A DNA stretch of 64,000 nucleotides from Lunularia cruciata (lineage: Eukaryota; Streptophyta; Marchantiopsida; Lunulariales; Lunulariaceae), in assembly GCA_948567375.1 (NCBI GenBank), contig OX419758.1, positions 6,949,001-7,013,000 of the forward strand, given 5' to 3'. The notes under the pieces are model-generated. The model searched no databases and was not told the origin of the DNA. It saw only the letters and a list, made by a program, of their open reading frames with translations. This document shows positions 46,098 to 59,500 of the stretch, piece by piece (the first letter of the stretch is position 1; each line of letters begins with the position of its first letter). A program made the position numbers and the translations under genes.

Positions 46098-49000
46098 CTA
46101 AGGAGCACGTATATCATAGATATCAAGTATAGGACTATCACATTCAAAAGCTAGAAGAGACTGGAGATCCCACAACTCGGAGGACACCTCTTTCATTGTA
46201 GGTCTATCCGCAGGAGAACGCTCAGTGCATCTTCATGCCAATAGCGCTACACCGACAATTGACATCTTCACTTCTCTCGCACTTTCATAACTCCTTCAAA
46301 ATCCAGAAACAATCCAGAAACAAATGTAACGCATCCGTTTCAAACAGATGACCTGCCATCTCCACAAGAGAGTTATCTCTGTCTCCTCTCCTAGGATCCA
46401 ATGGTGGTTGCGCACTAAGTATTTCGAGCAAAACCACTCCGAAGCTGAACACATCACTTTTTGGTGTTAACATGAAGGTGCAATAGTACTCTGGATCGAT
46501 ATACCCTGGAGTACCTTGGATAGCCATTGTAGTGACATCCGTGGCATCCAACTAAGCAAATTTGGAAATTCCAAAATCTGCTACTTTTGCGTCAAGATTA
46601 CCCCCAGGAGAATGTTTGCCGATTTAACATCTCGATGGTAGATAGGTGGATTCGCCGCCAAATGCATGTAGCCAAGTGCTTCTGCTGTCTGGTTTGCAAT
46701 TTTTAATCGTTGCATCCAAGTGAGCCCCACTCCTCTTGAACCTCGGAAATGCTCTTCAAGTGTTCCTTGGGCCACAAACTCAAAGACAAGAGCGGCAGTG
46801 TTCATTGTTAAACAACAACCCAGAAATGCAACGAGGTTCTTATGGTGGATCCTCGATAAGATCTGAACCTCGTTCAAGAACTGAGTTTTACACTGAGTTG
46901 AATCGATTTTTATAGTCTTTTTGATAGCCACTCTCTGACCACTGAGTGAACCCTCGTAAACAAGACCAAAACCTCCTTTGCCAATCACAGAAGTCTCTGA
47001 GAAGTCGTGAGTCGCTTCACTCAGATCTCTCAAAGGAATGATTCGAGATATAATCTGCCCGCTCTCCATAGCTGAAAGCAAATCTGGATCCAAAGTACTG
47101 TTTCTGAAAGTCCTCCGGTGATGTACCAGTGCGTACACCCCTGCACTGAAAACAGCTATAGCTGCAAAGGAACTCAACAAAGCCACTGAAATCTGACTGC
47201 CAACTTTGACATCTTTTGTTGGTTGCATCACGAAGCCCAAAGAATCAGGAAAAATAGAAAGAGTTAGAATCGGTTAACTGCTCATTAAACTCCAGAACCA
47301 TGTACAGCATAAGGAAGCGTGTCAAACCAACTAGAACTTGTTACTTACATGATGAACTTTGAGCTATTCCTACCTCGAGGACACGGTTGAAGGTTGAAAC
47401 TTTCGCTGGCACTGCAGAGCCTGACATTGGATCTGAAATCGTAAGTGTAGTTCAAGCCCACTGGAAACGGAGGTAAGCGGCCGGTAAAGTTGTTGAAGGA
47501 CAAGTCCAAGGTTCGTACTCCAGCATTCCTTGCCAGATCGACAAGACTTGTGGGCACTTCCCCGTTGAAGTTATTATGAGACAGATTTAACGTCTCCAAC
47601 GATGGCAGAAGATCGAACGCGTCTCCAGGTATCACTCAGAAGATTTTGACTCAAATCAAGGTACACTACTTTGGGAAAATCAAGAGTTGACTTCCCAATT
47701 GATCCTGTCAACTTGTTGTTACTCAGTTGGAGTATGGTCAAATTTTGCCCGCCTTCAGCGCTGAGCTGTGGTAAACTTCCCGAGATATTATTCCTAGACA
47801 GATCCAAGACATGTGCATGTCTCGGATAGGATATAAGTATCCCGCTGATATTATTGTCACCAAGCAGAAGTACACCGTCTACTGAGACATTGTACTGGTC
47901 AATTCCACCAGTTGCCTCCGGTGTCTCGACTAGGTGAGTTTGGTTGTGAGATAGATCCACTCGAGCCCGTCCACAAGTAGCAAACACCTACCCACCACGT
48001 CTCTCGAAGTCTCCAACAAAACGCTCCCCGTTAAATTATTATTTGTAATGTGGAGATAAGGTGTAACGAACTCATCTAGCGTATCAGATACTGAAACAAC
48101 GTTTTGGAATTCGGCTATGATGAGGAGAAAAGCCGGTATTGTCCCTGTGAAGTTGTTGGACCCTAGACGTAAACTTGCGAAGCTCTTATTCTTCTCCCCG
48201 AGAGGTTCCAAGGAACCATTGAGTCTGATCCCAGATAGGTTCAGAATGTGTAGGTTTTTCCCACCTTACCGGAGTGGTTCTAAGTTTCCTGTCAGATGAT
48301 TATCAGTTAATGAAAGCGTCTCCAGTTCGAACATGCCGGTTAAAAAACTTATATTACCAGCCAGCTGATTGCCATCCAAATGCAGGTCTGTGAGATTGTG
48401 AAGATATGACAAAACACTGATGTCTCCGGTCAAGTTACTAGAAGACGCATCCAACGCTACTTGGGGAAGGCCAGCAAGAACTGAAGATCTCCCAGTGACA
48501 CTGAGTTGTTGCCTAGCAGCAAAACTTCAAGCAGTGTTGATCCTCGAATGGCGTTCATGTCTCCTACCAGCTCATTGTTCCTCAAATCTACAGCTTGAAG
48601 CCTGTCAAGTCCCTGCAGAACACTCAGGTTGCCCTGTAACGGATTGTCGGATACGACCAGGAGATAAAGATTCTTGCAGTCCTTCACGTCAACCAAGTCT
48701 CCTTGTAGATCGTTACCAGATAGATCTAACTCCTTTAAGGAAACGAGTCCCTTGATGCCCAGCAAACCACCTACAAAGCTGTTATGATCTAAATACAATG
48801 CCCGGATACTGGTGTGATTCAGGAACTCTAAATAATCAAGTGTACGCTCTAGTTGATGTAACTAAGTTCAAGTACAGTTAAGTTCTGCAAGTTGCCTATA
48901 CCAGGCGATAATGAGCCAGAGAAATGATTATAACCCATTTTGAGCTCTGTCAACTTCTCACAATCACAGAGCTCTTCAGGGATTGAACCACTAAGAAAAT

Positions 49001-50071
49001 TTTCTCTTATATCTACCCAGGATAGTTTCTTCAAGGAGCCAACGGCACTCGACAATGAACCAGTAAAATGATTCCGCATGAGATCAATTTCAACGAAGTC
49101 TGTACAGTTTTACAATTCTAAGGGTATCTCGCCATCTAGTCGGTTAACAGTCAAAAGGAGGTGCGATAGCTTCGGCAAATTGCCGATAGCGCTGGACAGA
49201 GAACCACTCAACTTGTTGTTTCCAAGATCAAGCACCATCAAGTTTGTACAGTTATACAATTCCATAAAAACTGCCCCATCCAGTATGTTCATCCCCAAGA
49301 CTAACCGCCTGAGCACTCTCAAGCGGCCGAGACCAGCTGATACTGAACCCTGGAGCCGGTTTTACTCAAATTGAGTTCTTTCAAATTTGTACAGTTGTAC
49401 ACCTCTTCAGGATTGTCCCAGTTAACGAGCTGAATTCTTCCAGTTTTTCGTGCAACCATTGAGCATGCAAATCTATCACCTTTAAAATGCATTTCGTGGC
49501 GTTGGACCCTGGCCATCCACTGAATTGGTTCTCGGAAAGGTCAAGATACTGTAATCTGGGGGCACCAAACAAGTTGGGCAGTTGGCCGCTCAGTCTATTG
49601 AATGATAAATCAAGCAACTTCAAGCTGGATCCTTGGAAAATCTCTGCTGGCAAAGGACCTGTAAAATTGCCATGAAGCCCTCAATCTAACAAGGTTGTTC
49701 AAAGAACCAAAACTAGCCGGAAAATCTCCTTGTAGATAAGTGTCGATATAACCCACAGGGTAGTCGCTCAACATATCTATTTCTGTCAAATGTGGGGATC
49801 CTAGATCCGTTTCACTAATCTTGCAAGTAATCCCAGCCCAAGATCACGGATCCGGACTGTCAGTCAAAGGCCAGAACTCATCCAGTATGGGCCTGTTCTC
49901 CAGAACAAGGTAAAGATGTCTTCTTATCCCCAGCATTATCTCCTCATCTTGGGATAGGAGGCCTTCTACTTGATTTTCACCAAGGATGAGAAAGAAGATC
50001 CAGCAACCATAAACAGACCACTGCCAGCCGCGATTGAAGGTAGTACCACGCCAACTCCTCAGAGTGATCAT
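46098..50071 (-). pseudogene. LRR receptor-like kinase pseudogene
   Basis: From ATG at 50,071 the product would start with a hydrophobic leader (CWIFFLILG), an LRR N-terminal cap ending WAGITC, then some 20 or more leucine-rich repeats (for example LDLSFNRLSGQLP, LDLSHN and LTGSI types), a probable intron starting GTAAGT near 47,345, a membrane helix (SVALLSSFAAIAVFSAG) and a kinase domain with [43 protein letters not shown] and [12 protein letters not shown]. The kinase part looks WAK-like. The gene is broken many times: nonsense codons near 49,846 (Trp expected), 49,099 (Tyr expected), 48,266 and 46,553, and frameshifts near 49,660, 48,850, 48,455, 47,980, 47,635 and 46,600. Stop TAG at 46,098. 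The full domain order survives, so it decayed in place. Confidence 0.85.
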
Positions 50072-53000
50072 CTCTCTCGAGGTGAGATGAGAAACAGCTA
50101 AAACTACCAGCTACTATCTATCCTAACTAATGTAAATTTATTCTACAAATAAGCTCAAACATCGCTACACTTTATCATGTAACCGATACCCTGTGTCTAA
50201 AACTTGAACATGCCATGTGACCTTGACTCAGTTTACGTGCAGCGGTGGAAAAAATAGCAGACACTGCTTTCTATAATTGCAAATTATGGATTTGAAAAGC
50301 AGACAGCAGTTTACTTCCGCTGCATTCCGGCTTTCAACTTCACCTAGATTTGCAAGAATTCTCTCCGTTGCTGTAGTAGTTCATATCCATCATGTCATTC
50401 GTACAAGCAAATGAACCACAATCAGAATATAGAATATAATCATGAACTCAGGCTGCTAACATGGCCGTATTTGGATATTGTGTTGATACGAGACTCTCAA
50501 ATCCGATCTAGCTACAATACACAATATCCAAATAGGCAAAACTTTGTTTATTATAATAATTACCTAAATCTGTCAATATGCATCAAGTTTAGATTTTATT
50601 CTGTATCCTTGCAACATTTATGGTAGTGATCACTCGATAGCATTTGTGCAAGGCAGAATGCTACGCCCCAGCCCATGCTCTTATGCGGCTTCGACCATAT
50701 TGAATAGTATCTGTTCCTTGCTCAGTACTGCTGTAAAACGCTTGACGACTTCATTATCTCCGTCAGACCTGGTACGATACTCACATGAGAGAAGACGGGC
50801 ATCGATCTGGTAAGATATTCCTTGTGTTCATTTGCAGCATACACTAGATCTTAAAATACAATAAACGGATCTCTGCAGAAAGGTGCCGCCGCTTGCGAGT
50901 AGGAGAGAGGTAAGATAGCGCCGCAAACATGACATGAATGTGGTCTCGATGTCTTTCGTACGTGTTTCTATAGAATATGTTGACATTGAACCGAAGGAAG
51001 CTGAGGGAGGATATCTGACCAGTTCTCTACATGTAGATAGATCTATGTAGCTCTAAGTAGCAGTGTAAACATATAACATGAGTACTGGTAGTTTCGAACC
51101 AGTCAAAATTCTGAACCGAAAAAGACATGTCTATGTTGGTAACGGGGCTCGCAGGACCAAAGGTTTACGCCGTTTTGCGATTGACAAGACATTGCTTGCG
51201 GGCATCAGGGTAGTGCGAGATTTCCTTGTTCATGAAGACCACTTGCATTCTTGACCAAGGAGGAAACATTCTATCTACATCTTATGTAACACAGTAATCT
51301 GCTCTGCTGCAGTCGTAGCTCACGAAGGCGTGGTCTATCATGAGGACGTGAGCATTTGATTAGTATTGTGTGCTCTACAGGGAACAGACTGTTTTAGCTG
51401 TCTGTCTTCAGACACAAACAGCTCTGAATGAAGTCCAGTCACTCACATCATTTTGAGTTTTGAGAGTAGAACCAGGCTTCTTTGGTGTCCGAAATTATCA
51501 ATCCACATTGATATCATAACGAGGATAAAGTTGAAAAGAAAAGTAGATTCAACGTTATAGAATTTTCAGTTAATAACGGACTGTTCAAACCGGGTTCAAA
51601 CGGGCCAAATGAGAACTAAGTCTTTTACCGACTCCTAATTCAATTCTGATTCGATTATATATTTATGAATCTAGATGACTAAAATCAAAGCACTTTTTGA
51701 AACGTTTATACCCAATTTGGATGTAATATTTTGCCTTAATTCTTTGTAGGGCCTTTGTCGGGAAAAGCAAACTCTATTTCCGTCCACATGTAATGGCCTA
51801 TTCGCCAAGGACCCACTGAGAAAATAAAGTAGAATTTCATGGTCATTGAATTTAAAATTTTGTATTAGATTTTAATTACATATGGAAACTACTTATAGCT
51901 ATCATTGAGTGTTAGACTTATAAAATGTACCAAAAGGTGATATTATGTACTGAAGCTCCAAATTCATGAAATTTAATGAAATTTCATATTAAATTAAAGA
52001 ATATCAAATAGAAAATTAATAAATAGAAATATCGATGTTCCATTTTATCAACCACGAATAGAAAACTTAATAAAATGCAATTAAAACTTCTGGATTTTCC
52101 AAAACAGAATTTCAATTTATAGAGTAAAATCCTCATTTAAACATGAAATAAGCAGTCTAAATATAGGAAATGGGTCCAAGGTTTACTGGTTGCTATTAGT
52201 TATGATTTGTTGTAAGCACATATGCTCTACTAAATGGTTAAATCTTACTTTAGAACTAAGATTTGTCTACTTGCCTAATTTCTACTTGCTTAGGGTATGA
52301 CAAGTGTGTGACTATGTGTCCACCTTTTAAACTGCATATTTATCTTACAAAGAGAAAGAATGAAAATAAATTTATTTTATGAAATAAACTGCACCATCTC
52401 TTGGACATACATCTACTCACTAAAATCAGTTGAATAGAACAACTTAAGAAATGAGGGGGTTTTGTGACTCGTACCAATCTGTTTTAACTTTTTCCTGGGG
52501 CTTGGTGAAAGCATTGTTTGTATATGATGTTGAAAATTAACTTGTATAGACCCACGAAAGCTTACAACAATAAGGATATATGTTTGTGTCAGGAGGAATG
52601 CGAGTATAGATTAGAGGCGCATCATTCGACGAGCATGAGGTATTTGATTTGACGATCTCGTTTCTTATTTTCGATCCACTGCCTTCGGGAACAGATGGAG
52701 CATTCAGAGTAAACAACTGAATAATCCAACTGATCCATCAACCATACCCAGGTTAGATTTAAAATACAAGGTGTTCTTCTCTTTTCAGACCGGTCTGCCA
52801 AATCTCTAGTTTTCTCCTCGTGGTGATAGTGACCAAAATGGAAGAAGACCAGGGAAAAATCATAAATAACCAAATTGCTACTGATCCCCGGGTTTGCAGG
52901 TAAGTAGATACTATAATCCACATCGAAGTCTCAACAACCTTCAGCTAGCAATCAGCTTGTTGTCATCATGCCTCAAGCTGACTGTCTAGCAGGACTTCAT

Positions 53001-53552
53001 TCGTATATGATGTCTATTGTGATCAGGTACATTAGGATTAATCTCTTGAACCAGCGAAGGTTTTGAGGCAGTGTCTCTATTTCCTCTTGGTTGACCAAGA
53101 CCCCAAGTTGGAGTCCAGCTTGTTTCGTCCGAGAGTTAGAGAAAGAGTCTGATTCACAATGCTGGAAACCTCCAAGTTTTACTTCAGGGGTTTGGCTACA
53201 TACATGTGTGGGCCTAATGCTGCCATGACCATCATGACCACAATGCTCTCCAGTCACTAAATAGATTTACATCGGTCAGTTGAGACAGAAATACAAGTTG
53301 AACGTATCTGGCTAAGTTCTGACTCTAAATCAGACCCTATGATTTTACTTATTGAATGTCAAGGCGGTGCGGAATGTCTGAAGACATTGTTCAAACTGTT
53401 TCAGAAAACTTGATTGACTGGGGCACCGAGCGCATACTCATATTCTCTCTCACAGAAACGTTTTCTAGAGGTGCTTCGAGTGGTTTTCTTAGTAGAAGAG
53501 AAACATATGTTGTAACAAAGAGAGAGAAAAGAGAAACAGAAGTCTAGCAGAG
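50072..53552. other. Intergenic, no recognisable feature
   Basis: About 3.5 kb between the upstream end of the kinase pseudogene and the 3' end of CFAP57. Base composition is mixed, AT-rich around 51,650-52,150. No gene seen; the 99-residue minus ORF at 52,622-52,921 lacks any family signature. Confidence 0.45.
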
Positions 53553-56500
53553 TTACTTTGAGGTCCTCCTGTCTGGGCTAGTAGGCCAGTTCGTACTTCC
53601 TGGAGAAGAGGCTGGTCTTCCCCGGGATGATACTCCTTCTGATGGTGTAAGAACTTGCACCACCTTCTTACCAGGTGTAGGACTTGAAATCACCCCACTA
53701 GCATTATACCTACCAAAATTGGTACCATCCATTGGTGGCAGCTCACCTCTGGACTTAGGTCGAGATTGCACCATCTCGAGCTCCTGAATCAATTTCTCTA
53801 AATACTTTATCCTCTCTACTTTGGAGGCAAGCTCAGTCTCCAATTGCACGACCCTGTGACGCAAGTTCTCCTGTTCCATCTGTTGGCTTAGGGTTAACTG
53901 GTCTTCTATACCCTTTGCCAAAGATGTAAGTTTTCTGGCTGTGCTAGCTCTGTGCTGAGAAGCACTGCCGTCTGCTAAGGCTCCTTTCTGTTGGTTCAGC
54001 TTGATAATCTTCAGCTCACGCCGGAGTTCGTTCAGCTCTTTAATCAAGGCCACATTGTCCTGCATAATGTGTAGATGATTCGTGTGGTGTGCCTCCATTT
54101 CTTTGTGAAGCTTGCGGCGTAGACCAGCAACCTGTAATAATTGATGAAAATACGTTGCTGAAAAGTCCAGTAAGAGAATAATTTAACTACAACATCTAAC
54201 CATGTCTTCAACGCGAAAGTTGTGTGTTCCTGATTGAAATTTATCTGCAGATAAGTGTTAGCATTACCGATCGTTCCAAAAAGTCCCGTTGCCTGCTGCT
54301 GTCCCTGTCCATCTCTTCATCAAGTGGAATGACACTGACTTTGTCTTCAACATACTTTCTGAAGAGTGCTATGACCGCAGACTTCAGAGCCTCGGGATCC
54401 TGCATGATTCCGTTAAACCACGTCAGAACATATGAACTCACTCAAGTGAGAGGACCTTAGATTCGTTTCCTGTAGCTCCTCTGCTGCTTCATAGGATCTC
54501 TGTGAACTCCCGAAAGAAATCGATAATCTGAAACTCTACAATTTGGCTGCATACATACAGTTTGTGAGAAGCAGATGCACATGTGTGCAGCCTTGATCAA
54601 GTTGCTCGATGACAGGTATCAACATAGCTACGTAAGTCCGTCAAAAGCAAACTAGTTTTCAACAAGAACAGGGAAGGAAATCTCAGACCGGCCACTAGTC
54701 CAGAGTCCAACGAAATATGAGTTAAAACCTTACTGTGATAAGTTGAGCAAGCTCGTAGTAGTCGTGTTGGAAGTGCTTGAGAGTTGTGGTGCATAGAACA
54801 TTTGCTCGTCTCAGAGCGTCTTCCTCATTTTGGACTCCTTGCAGCTTTAGGTTAAGTTGAGAGATGGCCAGATCTTTCTTACCACTCATCGCATGTGATC
54901 TGCATCGTCAATGACCGTTCTGTAAACTAAAAGTTGAATTGGACAACTCTTTAGATCTGGAAGAGAGAAGCGGAGAATCAGTGGACGGTTTGGAAGGCAA
55001 CATATAGGTTGCCCCAGCTCAATCACCAAATTACCGCAATTCGCTTCTCCTCCAGGAAGAGCACTGTTCCAAAATTTTCAGGTTCCTAGAAGATACGTGT
55101 AGAATAGAAATTTTCCAACAGAAGGAACTGTTTAAGAACAAGGAAAGGACCTCTCCAATTCCACTTCCATCTTTCTTATCTGATCTTTAGAAACTTGTAG
55201 TTCGGCTTCTCTGGGTTCAATCTGCTCGCTCAGATCCTTGATTTTGAAGTCCAGCACAAATTTAAATTTTTCAAGCTCCTGACAGTTTTGATCCAAAGTT
55301 GTGTTAACGCTCAGAACATAAATTGCATATGCTCTTGACCAGCTGTTGAACAAGCGATGTGATTGCAATGGACAAACAGGAAGCTTGGATTGCTAAAATA
55401 AAACCATCTCAAGAGAAATCACGTCTGCCCTTCGGGACCCTCAAGCCCCATTGTTGTTTGTTTTGTGCCATGTGAGATCCACAACATCCAAGACTATACC
55501 TTACCAGGTTCTTTCGCTTCATTTCATAGATCCGTCTCTCTTTTTCTCCAATAGTATCATCTCTCTCTTGTATGTCCTTTTTCAAACCACTGCACGCAGT
55601 ACCAGCCGCAGTTTTTGACATAACGGAACGTGAATGTGGACTTCACACGCATGTTATCATTGAAAGGAAAACTAAGTTGCTCTTACTACGTTGATAGCAT
55701 ATTCATCAGTTCTAAGGCCCGCAACTGCAGTTATTTCATTGAGGGTTAATGCGAACAAACTGATTGATTCGAACTCATAAGAGAAAGCAGCTAGTGCCTG
55801 AAATCTGGCTCGTGAAGTTGAAAGTTAGAAAGAAGTACGAAATATCGCGTTCCAGAGAGCCGATGATTTCATAGAGCTCCTTCTTCTGCTGAAAGAGCAG
55901 CAAAAGTTCCTCTCTCTGCTCCTCATTTTCCTTCTGGAACTCATTGAACTTCTTTTTCATTATTCCATTCTCACCTTTCAACCTTGTCACCGTCTCCTTC
56001 TCTGCTACAATCAAGGCATCATACCTGAAGGATGGATTGAACTAACTTAGCCCAGAGACGCCTTCTTAGAGCAAGATTACTCCAAAGTTACATTAAAAAA
56101 ATGGTACATTACGGTCTTGATCACTAAGCCATTAAAGATAAGCCCTAAAAAGCATCCTGAAGGAGGGGTGATTTGATTCGAGTTTAAGTGATGCCAAGGT
56201 GGATATTGACACACCATGGATTTCTACAAATGGAGAACGAAGTACGGGCAGGACAGTGGTGCATGCTGTCCAACTTAACCCTCTTATCCAGCAGTTCATT
56301 GATATTTTCAGATGTACTGGAGAGAGTCCAGAGTTTCACGCTATTCACCGCCGTTTTATAACTTTAGATACACAAGACGCAACATTCTTCTTGCTAGGCC
56401 ACTGTGGATACACCGTCGCATCAGCCGGGAATTGAACCCGTATATGTTCCATTGAAAGGGCATGTTCTACCCCTCCACAACAGATGCTTCGCAACAGATT

Positions 56501-59500
56501 CTGGAAGGTTGATTATTTGAGTTCTTTGAGGATGATGTTTGATTTTCTCAAATTACATTCCAGAATCTCGTTATACGTCGCCAATTTTATTCAGGTTCAC
56601 ATAAGAATCTGAATATTCTGAATATTAGATACTCTTGTCACAGAAGAAATGACAAGGTCTGAGTGTATTGATGGTAAAGATTAGTGCTCATATGAAAGTA
56701 ACAGATGCTGCTCATCTTACTTTTCCTTCTGATCCTCAATCTCTTTGTCTGTATCGTCTTCCATTTGATGTCTGATCTCCTCAAAGTCAAGAAGATTCTG
56801 GGCTGCCTCCTCCTTTAACTTAGCATAAGCACTTTGCTGTAATTCTAGCTTGTCTTCATACGCATCTGTGAGGTCCTGTTCAAAATACGCTTTTTAAAGA
56901 CCTAAAGTAGCAATATGGAAAGTACTGTGGACAGAGCCTGCAAGCTGATTCGTCCGCGACTCCAAGATACAAGATGTGGAAGATACAAAAAGTGAAGTTT
57001 TACTTACAACGAGGGCCTTCTGATGTTTGTCCTCCATAATTGCACGGTCCTCTACAAATTCCAACCTCCGGAGTTCCTTATCATTCTCCAGAGCAGTGTA
57101 CCTGCACAATCCCCATAGGTCTTATGAGCTGCACTTATTCGACAGAAAATTTTCAACTGTGACTCAGACTACGGAATCAGGAATGAAGCTTAATTCGCTT
57201 TGTTGAAGTTGACCTAGGCAACTGGATTAGTGATTGATGATAACACCATCCACCTTGCAACCTCAACAAGCATTTTCTTCTGATACTGTTCTTCCATTTC
57301 GGCCAATCGAGCCACCTGCAATTCTTCGAGTTGCTTTTGCTTCTGTTCAAGCTCCAGTTCCTGCACGATTCCACGTCTTTTCAGTGGTAAACCAAATTCC
57401 ATCCTAGTGGGAAACCGAAATTCCCTCCATCTGGGACCAATTTGTGATTGTTGTATTGCTGTCAGTTTGAGATTTACGGTGCTTGCAGCTGGTGAACTAT
57501 CTTTGTGAATCTCCTCTCCAGACTGGACAAAAGAAATGCTAGAATAAGTACACATAAAGAACACATTAGCAATGACATGAACGACGATGATGAATGCAGA
57601 AGTGGAACCTTGTCATTCTTCTGCTGAATGATTGTCTCATACTTTATTTTCATCTCCCCAAACTCTTTGTCAGAAACATCAGTGAGCTCCTTGATACGTA
57701 GCGCAATGCCCTCGTCCTTGATGCGGATCTGATACTCGCAATGCCCCTGAACTTCCGTGACCTAGAAAAGAGGACCACCACTGTCAAAGATTACACTTCC
57801 GGGTGAGTTCTGCATTCCCCTCTTACTACACTCAATAGCTGAACAACATACTGAATAAAACTTCATTTAAAATATATGTCCTTGCACTCCCGATGCATGC
57901 AGCAATACAGCATTGTACTTTGGAAGATCCCGGAGTGCCATTTGTTGATAAAGAACAATCTGAAGAGCAGGCCTTGGTGCTCATACTTAGGAACTCATCT
58001 AGCTGTTGGATCGGGGCGATTATCCCAGTTGATATATTCCAACAGAGTCTTAGGACGACGAGAGGACTTCAACAACCTCAAATTCAGGTTATAAACCAGG
58101 CGTAGGCACTTCAGCTCACTGCAGATGCCTCAGCCTCGTTCAGGTAAATTAGGATGTACCTGCGTCTCCAATTCTTGAACTCGTGATTTGATTTCTTCCA
58201 AATCTGCCTTCAAAATAAGCACCTCACTGGACCAGTGAGAAGCATCCTTTTCATGCCTGGCTACGTGGCTGGCTAGCGCTTTCTCTTTATCTCGAATGTC
58301 AAAAAGAACCACAGCTCCATCCTCGCCTCCACATAGAAGCAAGGACGAATCAGCACTGATACATAATCGCGTGATCGGCGCACCGGTTGCTTGGACCTCG
58401 TAAAACTCTCCTGCTCCCAGTCCCGAACTTCAAAAGGACTTCTGAAGAAATCACGTATACACCGAGTGACCACTTCACTGCTGAGAGAGCATCAACTAAA
58501 ACTTGTGGCAGAAATTACCGAATGCACATCCAACAACATAAATGAATGAGTGTATCCAGAACATCTTCCTGCTGTAAACCAGGGGAGAATCTAAACGCTG
58601 AGAAAACTTAAGGTAACATGTGTGACAAGTTTCTGAACGCTGAACATGCCTGTAAGGGGATATCGGTAAGCTCGAACAGCACCAAACTCTGTTCCGGCGA
58701 AAAGCAGACGACTCCCAAATGGAAGAGCAATTTGAGTAAGAAGAACGGAGTTAAAAAATTCCTGTGAACCAGGAATCCCACATGAGCTCTAGGTTAACTT
58801 TATCTAATGAGAATATTCAGTTGGTTACGCTAGTAAAGCCAGAAGCGAGCTCTTCGTTGAGAAGTTTCTACCTTGACAACAGAACTCTCGTCAAGTTCCT
58901 TTAGCTTATGATCGGATCCAACACCAAAGAATGATGTAGAATCCTTCAGGCCAACAACAGAAGTATAGACACAGCCTTTGATGACATTTTCTCGGGAGCG
59001 TTTCAACTCCCGTAGCTGCCATTCATAAACAGCTCCATCAACGCCCGCCGTCAACATTGATGTGTCATCGGGTGACCACCAAATACTCCGTACCTGTAGC
59101 ACATAGAGAACATAAAAGGAGTAGATACTTCAGCTCACCACATCTTGAGCTAAAGGAGACTCCCGGAGGTTAAAGTCAGGTCACTTCCATAGCCGCTATA
59201 GCTACTGGCGGTTCTATTCCAGTAAAATAAGGCTGAGGGCACTAAAAAGACGAGATCGCAGAAACTCATCCAAACAAAAATTCAAAAACGTACCTTACCA
59301 TTGTGGGCTCGTAAATTTCCCAAATTCTCGTAGTTGTAGGTCGTGAATATATAAATAACATTGCTTTGTACCGCGGCAAAGTACTGTCCACCATTGCTAA
59401 AGGCACAGTCCTGGCAAGATTTGATATTGAACTCTTTTGCTATGCGTATATCATCGATCGTGATATTCATCAGTCGAAGTTTGTCAGTAAATCCAACGAG

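Noticed and set aside
57480-57530. A possible extra 45-nt exon of CFAP57 (TCTGGAGAGGAG to CAAGCACC)
   Set aside because: It has usable splice sites and keeps frame, but exons 9 and 10 already align with the family without a gap.
57893-58105. Plus-strand ORFs within CFAP57
   Set aside because: They lie in an intron on the opposite strand and show no family motif.
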